From Topomyia yanbarensis (taxonomy: Eukaryota; Arthropoda; Insecta; Diptera; Culicidae), in NCBI RefSeq assembly GCF_030247195.1, contig NC_080670.1, forward strand, positions 31,916,497-31,980,496: a stretch of DNA of 64,000 nucleotides, in the 5' to 3' direction. The position numbers were made by a program, and so were the translations under genes. Positions 24,901 to 36,599 of the stretch are shown here, one piece after another; position 1 is the stretch's first letter; each line of letters begins with the position of its first letter. A model generated the notes under the pieces. That model made no database searches, was not told the DNA's origin, and saw only the letters and a program-made list of their open reading frames with translations.

Positions 24901-26797
24901 TGACCAGTGTTCGTTGGCGAATATGCAGTGTCTTGAACTGGTTTACATGGGACGGTCAAGTAGGAGGGAATAGGTTTTGTCGGACGCATTCTCATCACAC
25001 GAAATCCTCTGCCTACCTAACCTGGATTCGAATAAGGCACGCAGGGATCTGACCTAAATGTGTAATCAGCGTGGTTTGATTATATGTGCTTCGTAACCAC
25101 TTCCGCCGTTATCACCTTCAGGAACTGTTCCACCAAGCGAACATTTGGTCTAATACGAATTTGTTTAAAGTCAGTCGCAATGGCAATTCTCATAGTAGAG
25201 GCACGTTTCACCTCTGTAGTTGTCTGCTTTCACTGCATAACCGGAGGAACGATACGGTACTGTTCGTGTAGTGGATAAGCAACAAAGCAGGAGGAATTGA
25301 TTGCTTGGATTATTGGCAGCTATAACAGAATATTTTTTTGCCTCGGTTCTGGGCGAGATTATTTTTAAACATTTTATGTCGCTCTCGTGTTTTTTAGTTT
25401 TTTTTGACAAAAACTTTCGGTACTAGGAGCCCTACCTGTAACCTGTTAACAGTGTCCGACGAAACCAGTCTCAAATATGGTCGCGTCCCGACCAGAACGT
25501 ATTTCTAATATCGGTATTATCGTGTCATAAACCCAACCATTGTCCTGCAAAACATTGTTGAAACCTCGATTGAAAGAGAAAGGCAAAAATCCATAACGTA
25601 TTTGCTGTTTTCGATAAGTCAAAAACGGTAATTAAAGAAGCAACTGTAATCATCTATAATGAAAATAATGAAATATTTCCGAACAAAGCAATTGTTACTT
25701 GCAAAAACAATTTTTGTCTCGAATGAACCTCGAAGAGGTAATTAAACTTTTACTCGTAGTTTCTCCATTAGGATGCAAACTGTTCTACAACGGGTGAAGT
25801 CGTTTTTCAAACCATTACGACTGCTTTTTAGCAAAATCTGCTAGCCTAGGCTTTGTTTAAGTAACTTTACAACAAAACCCATTTATTTACAGTTTTAAAA
25901 TAAACAACCCGAAGCTCCACAGTAAAACAAGCATTGTTCGCGCGCCATTACAGATCGTGATAAATTAGTCCTGTCTCTCTCTCTCACCCCTCGATTTTTT
26001 TTTCTTCTATCGGCTACCTTCGGTAGCTACCATCGGCCCTGGGATCTACAAAAACTCCAGCTACAAACATCGAACGCCATGTAATTTTACAATGCTATTT
26101 GTTTTCGACTAATATATGTACTGTTATGCCGCACAACGTCGGATACCGACAGGCACAATATTTACGGTGTTTTTTTTTGCTTCATCCTAAGCGCAGCAGC
26201 AAACGGTCTGAGAGGAGGAGGGTCCAAGTCACGGATTCTCTCGCGGTGTGGTGTGTGTGTGTATGTTTAGGGCTATAGCGGCCCAGGATCTAGGACGGGC
26301 TCACGGAAGCACATTTGAACGGTTTTGTGCGACTTCGAATGGAAAAAGAATGCAAATATCTGGGTGCAACGTGATCGTAAAATAGAAGAAAGAGCTAATT
26401 AGGGAGTTGAAGCCGGGATCGTGGCGGCGGTGATGGTGGCGTACAGAGAGGTGGGAAAATATTTTCCAATAGCGCTCCAGATCACGACTGAATGGTTTAT
26501 ATTTTTTTCTCCTACCGAGTGTGCCGCTGTTTAAAGTTTGTAAAACGAGCAAACATAGCAGGCGATTGTTGGCTACCGGGCACGAGGTTCTGCATTTGCT
26601 CCAATAGCAACCTAGAAGCGCTGTGATTGGTCGGCGGTAGCCGCCCGAAAGGCGGAGTTGGTATGTCGCATCCAGGTATGCTCATCCCGGTTACGGGGGT
26701 ACAAGCTGCTGTTTACAATTTCCTAATGGTTGTCATGTCGGTTGTGTTTTCCGTGGCTAATTAGATTTAGATACTGGCATTTCGATTGTATACTCAC
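15940..26797. other. 10.9-kb Serrate intron between EGF 1 half-exons
   Basis: This is the longest visible intron. From 16 to about 22.5 kb the sequence is GC-balanced and free of obvious repeats, in contrast to the rest of the window. From about 22.6 to 25.6 kb it becomes AT-richer and carries a decayed LINE gag (separate entry). A short dinucleotide run (GT)n lies near 26244-26262. No other coding exon is recognised. The repeat-poor part is a reasonable place to look for regulatory elements, but no specific site can be named. Confidence 0.6.
24200..25280 (-). pseudogene. Degenerate LINE ORF1 (gag-like) with a CCHC knuckle
   Basis: Reading the minus strand from about 25250 downward gives MRIAIATDFKQIRIRPNVRL and VEQFLKVITAEVVTKHI, then CQYCDQLLHHGKPC at about 24831-24872, a CX2CX4HX4C zinc knuckle. 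Near 24300-24500 follows an acidic segment with PPRKRISTRSS. Several stops and frame changes interrupt it. The layout resembles ORF1 of LOA/Jockey-type mosquito LINEs. Not functional. Confidence 0.6.
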
Positions 26798-26858
26798 TCG
26801 CATTCTCCCGGCTGATCGCATTTGCCATGGATTTGGTCGCATCCTGGCTTGCAGATTG
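26798..26858 (-). CDS. Ser: Serrate exon: first half of EGF repeat 1
   Basis: This 61-bp exon encodes [20 protein letters not shown], the first cysteines of the atypical EGF 1 that packs against the DSL domain in Notch ligands. The acceptor is a T-rich TTTTTTCAG right of 26858 and the donor is GTGAGT at 26792-26797. The last two bases (GA) are completed by the first base of the exon about 10.9 kb downstream, restoring a Glu before the next Cys. The very short exon followed by the longest visible intron would be easy for gene predictors to miss. Confidence 0.93.
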
Positions 26859-27350
26859 CTGAAAAAAGGGTGGAAAAGAAAAGAGAAAGTTTTGTTTAGT
26901 GGCACGGAGGTTGTAAAAATGTGATGCTTTTTTTTCTCCTGCTGCAAATGAGTTCAGTTGGCGAACCTATGACCCTAGCTAAGGTGATTGCGTAAAACCA
27001 ACTCATCGCGATCGTAAACGTGTCTTTCGAAAGATGTCCAATTTCGGCGATGACCCTGTGTGGGCTTCACCGTAGGATAAGGTGCAATAAAATTAGGAAA
27101 TTGAAGAAATAAAAAAAACGGAAAACCCACAATAACATCGCGCTCGAAGATGATGAGACAGATCGTATCGTACGGTCGCAAGTTGAGTTTATCAAATGGC
27201 AGACCGTAAAAGAGGGCGGCTTTCTCTTTCCGCGCGCGTTGGTCTCATCAGCGATCAGAGTCCTCACCCAGTGCAACCCCCGAAATACTAATCGATCACG
27301 ATCACCTAGAGACCTAGTTGGTTTTGCGTTTGCGAGGGGAATTGGCTTAC
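26859..27350. other. 492-bp Serrate intron between DSL and EGF 1 exons
   Basis: Simple intron with a T-rich acceptor tract. No other feature recognised. Confidence 0.8.
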
Positions 27351-27499
27351 CTTTCTCACAGTTGGCGCCCTGCCAGCCCGGTAGGCACACCTTGCTTCCC
27401 TGTTCGCCGCAGGTATAGTGCCCGAATTGGTCATTCCGGGGCCGGCAGAACGTCGTACAGGTCGTGTTGTAGTAGTTGTCCGCACATTGCACCCGAACC
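27351..27499 (-). CDS. Ser: Serrate exon: DSL domain
   Basis: This 149-bp exon carries the whole DSL (Delta/Serrate/LAG-2) domain, the part of the ligand that docks on Notch EGF repeats 11-12. All six cysteines are present, from [10 protein letters not shown] through the [13 protein letters not shown] block to the GWQGANC end. The basic/aromatic receptor-contact block ([14 protein letters not shown]) is intact. Acceptor: AAACAG right of 27499. Donor: GTAAGC at 27345-27350, which splits a GCA codon completed by the next exon. The Asn-Asn-Thr-Thr-Cys style ([10 protein letters not shown]) favours Serrate/Jagged over Delta. Confidence 0.97.
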
Positions 27500-27593
27500 C
27501 TGTTTGAGATGAGGATGAAGGAAATCAACAGAACGGGTGATTAGTTCATGAAAATCTATTGGTTTCTTTTTCGAGCGTCCTGGGACTACTTAC

Positions 27594-27699
27594 CGATAGG
27601 TGATCCGGGCGTTCTTCCCCGTGTGATCTAATGTATTCCATTCGTGCGAGGGTAGAATAACGCCGGAGAAGGATGTCTCCTCGATCAGCCGGTCGGATA
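27594..27699 (-). CDS. Ser: Serrate exon: MNNL-DSL linker
   Basis: This 106-bp exon encodes [20 protein letters not shown] followed by a segment ending in GKNARITYR. This is the strongly conserved stretch just before the DSL domain of Serrate/Jagged ligands. The acceptor (CACACAG) is right of 27699 and the donor GTAAGT is at 27588-27593. Both boundary codons are split and join correctly with the flanking exons: an ATA isoleucine on the 5' side and an arginine on the 3' side. The intron to the DSL exon is only 94 bp. Confidence 0.93.
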
Positions 27700-28443
27700 C
27701 TGTGTGGCGGAAAAGGCAGAAAAAACATGAGAGTGGAGTTTGATTTTTTTTAATTAGCAACGTTTCTGTTCGGTAGAAGCCTTCGATCACTCCCTGAGAC
27801 GACCGACGGCCCTAGGCCTGGATACAAATTAGAGATTTTGTCTGCCGAGAGCGAGACCGCGGGCGAGAAACGAGATCGTTATGCTAATTTCGCAGTTAAC
27901 GGCTGCTGGTTTGCTGTGGTAGAAGGTGAAAAATGAGTTGCTGCTGGCTTACTTCGAGGGTGAACGTGAAAAAAATCGTTCGGATCCAAGCAAGCGCAGG
28001 AGTCGCTATTTCGGCAAAAAAAAACTGTAACGGGCAGGCAGGAAGATGGATTGTATAGTTGGGAAGGTGGTGCGATTTTTCACGATCTGGCCGGCCGAGA
28101 AATGATAGCTCAAAAGAAGGAGGTAAACGGGAGCATGTGTTTTTCGCACTCCGGCGCGGATGTCGATCAACGATCATACAAATATGAACCAATGTTTTCC
28201 ACCATCATTGGTTTGGTTCACACTCGGATAGAGCGGGGTGGGTGAAAATCGTGCCTAACGAGTTGACACGTTGTTGGAGTGATGAGATCTTCGAAAGTAT
28301 TCATTGGTTATTTCGATGATGTAGAAGAGTGGAAAATTATTCACGGGAAACTAACCGATCGGTATCGAGAAAATATCCCCGTTTTGTTAGAAAGCTTCTA
28401 CCCACGAGATGTGGTACATTTGCTAAATCACATTGATACTCAC
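27700..28443. other. 744-bp Serrate intron within the MNNL region
   Basis: Intron between the two MNNL-end exons. Short open frames on both strands have no recognisable domain. No repeat is seen. Confidence 0.8.
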
Positions 28444-28498
28444 TTGAATAGGACTCGTTGTACATATCCAGCGCCTGCAGGATAAGCGTGAACGATTT
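28444..28498 (-). CDS. Ser: Serrate exon: end of MNNL/C2 domain
   Basis: This 55-bp exon reads KSFTLILQALDMYNESYS and matches the insect Serrate segment that closes the N-terminal MNNL (C2-like) module, which contributes to receptor and membrane contact. The acceptor is a pyrimidine-ending CAG just right of 28498. The donor is GTGAGT at 28438-28443. The reading frame starts in phase 0 and ends with one base of a split codon that fits the next exon. The previous exon, which should end in the conserved LPF..RWT region, was searched for on the minus strand to the right and not found. Confidence 0.88.
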
Positions 28499-31400
28499 CT
28501 GAAAGTGGAAGAACAAACAAGCAATCGATTAATATTCAATAGGGCAAAGCAAAGCAGAGAAAGTATCTAATTAACATTCCCATTGTTCGAGAATTGCATC
28601 TAATCAAGAGAACACCGGTTACCCGCACCGAACACCCCTGTTAGATAAATGAGCAAGATCACACCACCCACCCACGTTGCTGTGGTGGGCTGAAGTTCTT
28701 GAATTAATTTCAAATGGAAAATATAGCCTGCTACGATCGGTATCAAAACAAACCGCGGCTTTGTTGTGTTACCGAGGACGGTCTACTGCGATAAATTAGA
28801 CTCGAAATCACCGCGATGATAAGCGAAACCATTTCTCGTTGGTTTTTAATGGTTAACAAATACCGCTGCTACCGCCTTGTTACCACTTTTCCCCTAGTTA
28901 GCTGTTTTTATTATTGTAATGGTCAGCCAGTGTTCAGCTTAAAACCATGATGAACGTCGGATGCCAACAAGCATGAATATTATATTCAAATTGAATCACA
29001 TTATCCGGGTGGTCGAGAAGGCAAAAATGTAAATATTTTACGGTGCCCCACCGTGTTTGCGTCATGGGACTCCAAATGCGATATTAAGGGATCACAAAAT
29101 AAGACATAAAACTAGGGTGGACGAAACATGGGGTGAATTGGTTTGAAACATCCCACATCTATTTTGATGAACTGACTTATGAACGAGAAATAATCCTGCT
29201 TATCGCATGATCGAAAGAACGGAGAAATCACATGACTACATCGCATTACGTACCATATCGTCTTGAGGCACTTCGAAATCGGAAAATATGGTCTCACTCA
29301 TTTTTATCGTGAGGATTACCAACGACACGACCTGACACTAAATGAGCCATTCCGATGAAAATGTGTCTAATTTTTTGTGGTTCATTGAGTAACTACAAAT
29401 CTTAAGCTTTACAAAACTTATTGAATTTCCCATATCAGACAATTTTATCGAGAGTTATCGTGTTCGCCGCGGCACTCCTCGTTGTCGATATGGTTGGACG
29501 TCTACTCTTGGACCGCTCGTATGTGTAACTCAGCGTGGCTCAAAATATTTTTTTCGTGGACAATTAAGGCATAAATAAATCTTAACATTACAAAAAAGAT
29601 CCATTGTTACCTTGCCTTCAAAATCGTAATTCAAAATAACCTTCGGTTTTAGCACTTTACACCAGTTTCATCACATCAGGAATGTTGTACTGCTCACAAT
29701 CAAGAAGTTCTGAACAAATCTGAACGGGACAATGTTACTGCATACTATTGTAACTCTCGTAGTCCAAAAATTAGCTAACTTTATTTAATATTAAAATTTA
29801 TTGATTGCAATTTTGAACCTAAGGTGTGGGGGGGGAGGCGGGTTAAGGGTTTCAGCGTAAAAATACACTTTTGCGAATTCGTTTTCAGAATTTAAATGAA
29901 GGAAATTGATCAAAACTTTTGTACACTGTAATATATCATTTCAGTAACATCCTGTAATTTTTTCCATTGAAAAATTTCGATAAGCGGCTCGGTCTCTGGA
30001 AAAACACGATTTGCGGTATTAACTGACATTCATTTAAAAAAAACTATTGAACCGATTTATTTCAAACTTTGCATACACATTCTATGTAAAAAAATACCTA
30101 ATACGTAGGGGACGTTGAGATTTCGAGACCATTTTCCAATTAAGGGTTTTTTTACTCAACTAAAACAAAAATTGCTATTTTCATTCCGCCATTTTGTGAG
30201 TAAAAAACCTTGAACTCATCACGAAATACAAAGCTTTTTTTCTGGTTAAGACAACGTTCAAATGATGGACGGTAAACCCGCCCTACTTCAGCATTCTCCC
30301 TTGGCCAAAGCGTTCTTCATTCTCAAACAACGTCATGCAGCTAGGAAGATCAGATTATCACATGTTAAATTTGCCAGGTTATTGCTATATTCTGCAGCTG
30401 CTGTAAAGAGAAACGCCATGCAAAATCTTTTATTTCTAGCCTTCAAATATCCTGTTATCTTTCCAATAGCCTTTTTGGGAATCTTAGGTTGAAAAACGAC
30501 TCTTCTCTATTATATATTGCTTTATCACATTTATCGCTAGTAACTGTACCTTAGGATGTCCGGTTTGGAAGTCCTGCGCATGATAGAGTCACTAGACAAT
30601 AAATGTTCAGATCAACTCAGATTTCATCTTGTGTGAATAATGCCACCTGGTGGTGGAATCTATAATCATGTATTTTCTCCTTATATTTTTATGGTTTTTT
30701 TCCTATGCAAACTTAACTGGTGGCCAAAAAAAGATTTCGAAATAATAATAACAAAGATATATGAAAAAATTCATTTTCCGCCGTCAACGTAAACTGTCCC
30801 TGGCAGCACTGCTCCACCGGAATCAAATCAGACTAATTGCAATAACTTCAGTTTTAGAGCTGATCCTTGTAACTGTTAATACTCAAATGAAAGACAATAG
30901 TCGGATTTATTAGACTTACTTGTTTTTGTGAAAAAATCAATCATGTTTGTTTGTTTGAAAAGTTTGAGCTGTTTAAAAACGTTGTTGTCCACAAACAACA
31001 TGGGCATGAATGGGTAAGAATAAATCCATCAACAGGTAGCAAACCTATAAAAAATTATAGAAAGGCTTTTCAAACCTGTTGTTTTTGAAAATGCAACATT
31101 CAAATGTGAATAAGAGAATATGAGAAGTTGATAGATATGAGAAGAGTCCACATGATTTTTTTCTCGAAAACTTAAGGTATTTTTTTGAGAAGAGCTAGTT
31201 GCAAAATTACCGATTTTTATAGACTAATCCATTTCCAGTCCTATCATTCTAGAGACACTTAGCGCCTGGTCTGTTCTCTGGAATTTTTAGTGTAAGAAAC
31301 CATACGTTCTTTGTTCACTAATTTTTTCGATATCTAATCCCCACGTTTTTACTCCCTTTAATTTCTAAGAGTCTCGAATGTTGAATTTAGTGCTTCCATT

Positions 31401-31700
31401 TTTTTTATTCCTGATTCCCTTTTGATCGTTGAATTGTTTGATGAGTAAATTTCCTAAAGCCCATTCATTTTTTTTCTCTTCTGAATTCATAGATTCATAA
31501 TTTGCTTCTTCCTAAGTTTCATGTTACCTAGTTTTGCAGATTTTAGAAGTGGTTCGTTTCGTAATTTTTGAGCTGCGAATTTTATTGACCCCTGCGCTCC
31601 ACAATTTCATGAATTCGATACACTGAGCGCCCTAATGGGGATTCTTCTTTCCAGTAGATTATTATCTATTATCCATTAGATTGCTGGATAAGCTAGATTC
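28499..31700. other. Presumed 5' intron of Serrate, AT-rich
   Basis: No exon could be recognised. The part from about 29.8 to 30.9 kb has the look of old transposable-element sequence, AT-rich with short homopolymers, but no ends or coding sequence could be defined. The plus-strand open frame at 30262-30492 is unsupported. Confidence 0.45.
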
Positions 31701-31819
31701 CGTCAGGGCTTCGTGATAATCCAGGAGTTAATATGTCCATGATTACTGGACAGTTTCTGGATTTTTTGTTATCAAATATCCTGAATTTAACAATTAGTTT
31801 ACCGAAATTCGTGTCCAAT

Positions 31820-32030
31820 TTATCCATTTTGGAAGCAGCACTAGGTCATGAAGTACCTTCATATATCACGAAGTTGATACACGCAATGCTTAGCAACCGA
31901 CATTTGTGCTCATTGTTGAGACAAGCAAAAATAATGAAACTGAGTGTCTGCGGATGTCTTCAAGATTGTATGCTGTCACCACTTCTATGGAACCATGTCG
32001 CCGATGGCGCCAGTTTTTGTAACATATTAA
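31820..32030 (+). pseudogene. LINE reverse-transcriptase fragment (LOA/R1-like)
   Basis: The plus-strand frame reads AALGHEVPSYITKLIHAMLS and later SVCGCLQDCMLSPLLWNHVA. This corresponds to the region of non-LTR reverse transcriptases whose motif is normally GCPQGGVLSPLLWN. The key GCPQGG has decayed to GCLQDC, and the catalytic YADD/FADD block is not found downstream. An old fragment. Confidence 0.7.
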
Positions 32031-32548
32031 TTTCATGTACATTCGTAAATTACTGACCTGTTTTCCTTGTTTTAATTGTTAGAATATTGAATCTCTATAA
32101 TAATTTTTTTTCTTGATTTTTTATCGATTTTTAAAGATGCATGATTTTAGGATCTTCAGAATTCCTTAACCCCCATGATTGTGGAATGTAGTCTTTTACG
32201 CTGAACATCTTAAAAATAAATTTTTCTGAATTCACAGATTCTTAGATTATGGGATTCATGAATAAGTCGATTTCTAGATCCACGACGACAGTGGTACTTG
32301 CTTCATGTAAGTTTGCTATCTCTAAACGTCTCGAGTATTAGGCTTAGGGATCCAAGTTTTTTTGTATTCCTTGTTTGTTCCTTCATCGATAATACGGCAC
32401 TAGATTGAGTAATTCTGATTACATTTTTTAACCATAAATTGTAGTTGAACAGTCTTTGCTGGTTCAATAATACATTTGACTGCAGACGTTATAATTTGTG
32501 CGTTAGCTTTATCTGCAATGCATATAACACAAGTATCATAAGGGACGG

Positions 32549-32787
32549 GTATACTGCCCATAAACGCATAAGAGTCCCATGTGGATTTTTGTCGAAAATG
32601 AGTTATCCGTTGGATTATACTCTGTATCACCATTGAATCACACTGCACAAATAAGATTACCGGGTTTGTTAAGAAAATATAAAAAAAATACCAAAGCATG
32701 TTTGTCCCATCCATTTGGCTCAATGGATGGGACAATCTTGAACAGCGTTTTTCTCGGCTGGGACTCTTATGCTGTTATGGGCAGTAT
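32549..32787. mobile_element. MITE-like inverted repeat with internal hairpin
   Basis: The left arm 32549-32580 (ATACTGCCCATAAACGCATA then AGAGTCCCA) is inverted at 32759-32787 (TGGGACTCTTATGC then TTATGGGCAGTAT), giving about 29 paired bases with few mismatches. Inside the right half there is a perfect 11-bp hairpin, GTCCCATCCAT at 32704-32714 and ATGGATGGGAC at 32723-32733. No coding sequence. The right arm runs directly into the head of SINE copy 2. Confidence 0.75.
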
Positions 32788-32949
32788 AGCGTTGTTGGTA
32801 AATTGATAGCCTTGTACACAGCTCACCTGGGTTCAAATCCCAACCCCGTACATAGGGTTAGAGATTTTTTCTAAAATAGATTTCTCTAACCTGAAATAAG
32901 GCGAATGACCCTAAAGTTAAAACCTCTATAGTCAAAATAAAAAAAATAA
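32779..32949 (+). mobile_element. tRNA-derived SINE, copy 2
   Basis: A degenerate A box (AGTATAGCGTTGTTGG near 32783-32798) and a B box (GGTTCAAATCC at 32830-32840) are followed by the same body and tail as SINE copy 1: CATAGGGTTAGAGATT, GCGAATGACCCTAAAG, TTAAAACCTCTATAGTC. It ends in an A-rich tail at 32935-32949. The head overlaps the right arm of the adjacent MITE by several bases. Confidence 0.85.
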
Positions 32950-33649
32950 CAAGTATTTCCGATGTTCTCAGTTTTTTTTATAGAATCGACATGTAACAAT
33001 CTGATTCTCATAAGTACTCATCGTTTTCTGAGCGTAGCGAGTGGTATGAGCCAAAGTCACGAAGGATAATTATACCAGGGCAAAAGTTCTTCCATAATTA
33101 GTTTGTAACAGAATCCACTTAATCTTTTTGCGACATGACTTTTGTTATTAGATCTATGCTAGTAAGCAGCGAGAGATAGCTTAGTATTACCTCGGTTATT
33201 GTCCTCTAAAGTGTTATCATGCTTAGAGTACCTTCATGCTCAGTGTAGTGTTCTAAGTTGTTTCGGAGAATGATTTTTTTTTTGCGGAAACCGTCATTCT
33301 GAATGACATCAGTACCGAAAACGGGGGCAAGTTTGATTACATGAACCTTCTAGTTAATATGCGAGAAAACGATTCTATCCATTAAAATCATCGAATTGAT
33401 GTCAATTTCTCCTTCGACATGAAACTACCATCAACAGCGATTATATAAATATTCTGAACGAATTTGTAAATTTTCTGACGAAAGTTTAATGATTCAATTC
33501 TTTGTACCTAATGCTTTCCATCATTTCAAATAATCTCACTCGCTGCTCATTCGATCGGCATATGAAAAAACTATCAAAAGTATATTTCATGTTGTGATTT
33601 CACACATTAATTGTACAGTAGAGTGACAAGAAAAAAATTACCGCCGTCG

Positions 33650-35696
33650 GCCCACACTAGAGATAGTCGAGTTCGGGTTTTTAGACCCGAAACCTGGACC
33701 CGACCCGAACCCGACGGATTTCGGGTCGGGTTCGGGTTCTATAAATTTAAGCTACTTGGGTTCGGGTCGGGTTCCGGGTTTTCAAATTTGAAATTCTCGG
33801 GCTCGGGTCGGGTCCGGGTTTTTAAAATGTTGTACTTTCGGGCTCGGGTCGGGTTCGGGTTTTCAAATTAGAAATTGTCGGGGTCGGGTCGGGTTCGGGT
33901 TTTGAACAAAACAACCCAACTATTTCTTTACGCTGTCTATACACAAAACCCAGTCTCTTTTTATACTTCGTGATACGAATGGAAGACACATATAACCGTA
34001 CCAAATGGTAGCACCTTTAAATCGCTAGAATTCGTTGTATTTTCTGGTTCTCAAATATAGTATTTTTTCATTCTTGTATAAAATTCTGTCTCTTCAGATT
34101 CGCAAACTGACTGAATTATTTTATGTTTTAAAAGAACATTCATGAGAGAGCATTCAACAATACGTGTCTCACATCTAAAATCTCTTTGCGATTTATTTTT
34201 AATGATAATTAGTAATAAATCAAGTCAACAGGAATTTATCGGAAAATATTGGTCCAACTTTCTGTTTTAAAATATTAACTTCGACAGGTACTTTAAAACC
34301 GATACGTAGGCCGCGGTTAGAGTAAACGCTTAAAACTCAGCTAAAGCGTACAGCAAATAGTGTCTAAAGCAAAGCGAGTAGAAATCTACGGGAAGTAGAA
34401 ACAATAAAAACCAATCTATTGATCCGCTCCTGATTGGTCGTTTTGACAGTCGGGAGAAAACGAACAGTGGGTGTTGCGAGTGCACTTAATGGTAGTACTT
34501 TTTGCTACATATTGAATAATAATTGTCCATTAACCCTATAACAGTTTCGTGACTTTTTATCTAAGTAAACGGTTTTGTGGGATACATTCGTACCCCAGAA
34601 CTAAAATCGCTCTAATATGCCTAATTTTTATTAAATTTATAATTAAATTGGATAGTTCTATTCTAAAACATACAATTTTACACAAGTTTTTCGCTTACTA
34701 TGTATCGATGTTTTGCTTTTAAAAAAAGATATAATAATGTCTACGGAATTATGTAAACATGACAAAACATTAACGTAAACGGTTTTGTGGGGTACATTTG
34801 TACCCCAAACAAACTTTAAGCGGGCACTGTTAAGTTGGTCAAATGCAACTAAACAAAACAAAATAAACTGTAACCATTGACTAAAAAGGGCGTTGTAGGT
34901 CGGGAACGATTTCACAATTCCCATATATTGAAATCACAAATTTGGTGGTACTGCTGTGGCCAATTACCATAGCTAATTTAATACATGTGATAAATTATAC
35001 AAAACTGCAGGAATGGTTTTACATTTCTTAGAAAAGAAATGTATAGAATTCGCTTTTGATACAAAATTAGAAATTTTGGTTAAGTACGACGGGCAAGGTT
35101 GTCTGAAACTGTCACCATTAAGTTTTTTGTTTCACCATGAGTTAGCGACCGATTTATTTTACATTCCGGTTAATTTATCGACGATTTGTAAGTTTCTCAT
35201 AACATTACAAATTCGACGTTCAATAATAGCAAATAAAAGTGCGGATTCTACTCGCCAGTGATTCGTTTTGCCATAGGCAGACATAGCTCAACGCGTATGG
35301 TGCTACTTCAGATTCGAATGATTCTACTATTCTAAGATGAGCCTAGGGTGCCTAAAATTAAAAATCTTCGAGATATTTGGTGGATTCTCCATATTAGCTC
35401 CAACTTGATTCGGATCGGGTTTCTCAAATTAAAAATTTTCGGGTTCGGGTCGGGTTCGGGTTTTCAAATTTTAAAATTCTCGGGTTCGGTTCGGGGTTGG
35501 GTTCGGGTTTTACAAAATTTTCATTCTCGGGTACGGGTCGGGTCTTCTAATTTTAAAATTTTCGGGCTCGGGTCGGGTTTTCAAATTTTATAATTTCGGT
35601 CTCGGGTCGGGTTCGGGTTTTTCAACTTTGAAGCTCTCGGGTTCGGGTCGGGTTCGGATTCGAAAAAATTGAAACCCGACCATCTCTAGCCCACAC
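33650..35696. mobile_element. hAT-like non-autonomous element with GGGTTC-type arrays
   Basis: The 8-bp sequence GCCCACAC occurs at 33650-33657 and again at 35689-35696. Inside it the ends are inverted: TAGAGATAGTCGAGTT at 33658 and the complement of TAGAGATGGTCGGGTTTC ending at 35688. An 8-bp target duplication with a short TIR beginning TAGAGATG fits the hAT superfamily. Near both ends lie arrays of CGGGTTCGGGTCGGGTTCGG units (33672-33903 and 35408-35650) in the same orientation. The middle (about 33.9-35.4 kb) is AT-rich with no transposase; it may be a later insertion. Confidence 0.7.
34565..34808. repeat. Duplicated palindromic motif GGGGTACATTTGTACCCC
   Basis: AACGGTTTTGTGG followed by a G(G/A)TACATT(T/C)GTACCCC palindrome occurs near 34569-34597 and again near 34779-34808, in the same orientation. 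It lies within the central part of the hAT-like element. Function unknown. Confidence 0.65.
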
Positions 35697-36139
35697 TTGG
35701 GTCGATTCCTAGTTCTAGAAGGAAGACCTGCTTCAAATTTGAAACCAATCGGACAAGTCTAGGTACCCGACTGAAGTGCCTGAAGTTTGTATGGGATTTT
35801 TCGACAATTGACATAGATAAAATCCACTAGCTCGCCATTTCGGCGCTAGGTGGCACTGTATACATCAGAATCAATGTAAAAATAAGAAAAACTATTTAAT
35901 CACCTCCAATTTTGTCGAAGACTGCAAGTCAATCCGGCTTTGTTATAAGAAGTTATTAAACTTTGAACGAAGTGATATCTGAGTTAGTTTTTCATAGGGC
36001 TAGCGTATGGCTTTGTATCAGTACTAGATTCCCACGAGCCAAACATTTTTGTGAAATAATGGACAGGTGTAGTCCTATTCACTTCAGCAACATGAGTCAG
36101 AGTTTATAGTTAGTCCAATTTTAGCAGGCTCCTTTTAAA

Positions 36140-36530
36140 AAAGCAAAACGCCTCTTCCACTGCGCTGCGATCAACGCCAATGATCACGATGTCGTCCACG
36201 AAGGCACGAAGCAGGTGAGATCTCGTGATGATGGTTCAGTTCCACACGAACATTAGATCTTCGTATCACAGCTTCAAGCAGAGCGATACACTCTTTAATC
36301 TATTGTTCAAGATCAATCCATCTAACGTTACAAACGAGTGGGAGGTCTCTGCGGTTAAATCGACCCCTAATTTTGACCCAACCAGCGTTAAACGAATCAG
36401 CTTAATCAGTTTTGTAGGCAAGTCATGTTCAAGCATGATCTGCTACAGTTCGTTTCGTTTCACTGAATCGTACGCTGCCTTGAAATCCACAAATTCTCGG
36501 AATTTACACGTCGTCCGTCGTTGTTCGTTT
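36140..36530 (-). pseudogene. LINE reverse-transcriptase remnant
   Basis: The minus strand reads KFREFVDFKAAYDSVKRNEL, then a run of about 50 residues, a decayed DGL block, and near the left end RAFVDDIVIIGVDRSAVEEA. FVDFKAAYDSV and FVDD are motifs A and C of a non-LTR reverse transcriptase. Stops and frame breaks show it is dead. The clade cannot be decided from this piece. Confidence 0.75.
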
Positions 36531-36599
36531 TTCTTGAAACCCGATTTGGTGTACGTCGACAAAGTATTCAGGTATTGGCAGTTTTAAATCTATAGTACT

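Larger units (their letters stand above)
3947..28498 (-). other. Ser: Serrate (Jagged-type Notch ligand) gene, partial: nine internal exons
   Basis: Serrate is a single-pass membrane ligand that binds and activates the Notch receptor on neighbouring cells. The minus strand encodes, in order, the end of an MNNL/C2 domain, a six-cysteine DSL domain and EGF repeats 1-8. Nine exons join with GT/AG sites and consistent phases to give 503 codons with no stop. The DSL segment ([18 protein letters not shown]) and EGF2 ([19 protein letters not shown]) are of Serrate/Jagged type rather than Delta type. Intron sizes from 5' to 3' are 744, 94, 492, 10858, 5673, 4772, 70 and 340 bp. The 5' exon(s) with signal peptide and the 3' part (EGF 9 onward, cysteine-rich region, transmembrane segment, cytoplasmic tail) are not seen. 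Large introns of this gene are likely places for enhancers, but none can be identified from sequence alone. Confidence 0.95.

Noticed and set aside
33611..33871. Open frame rich in RVRVF and GFGSGSG repeats
   Set aside because: Direct translation of the CGGGTTCGGG array; no gene evidence.
33672..35650. Possible telomeric repeats (GGGTTC-like)
   Set aside because: The unit is irregular, is interrupted by AT-rich spacers and lies inside a transposon-like structure, so it does not mark a chromosome end.
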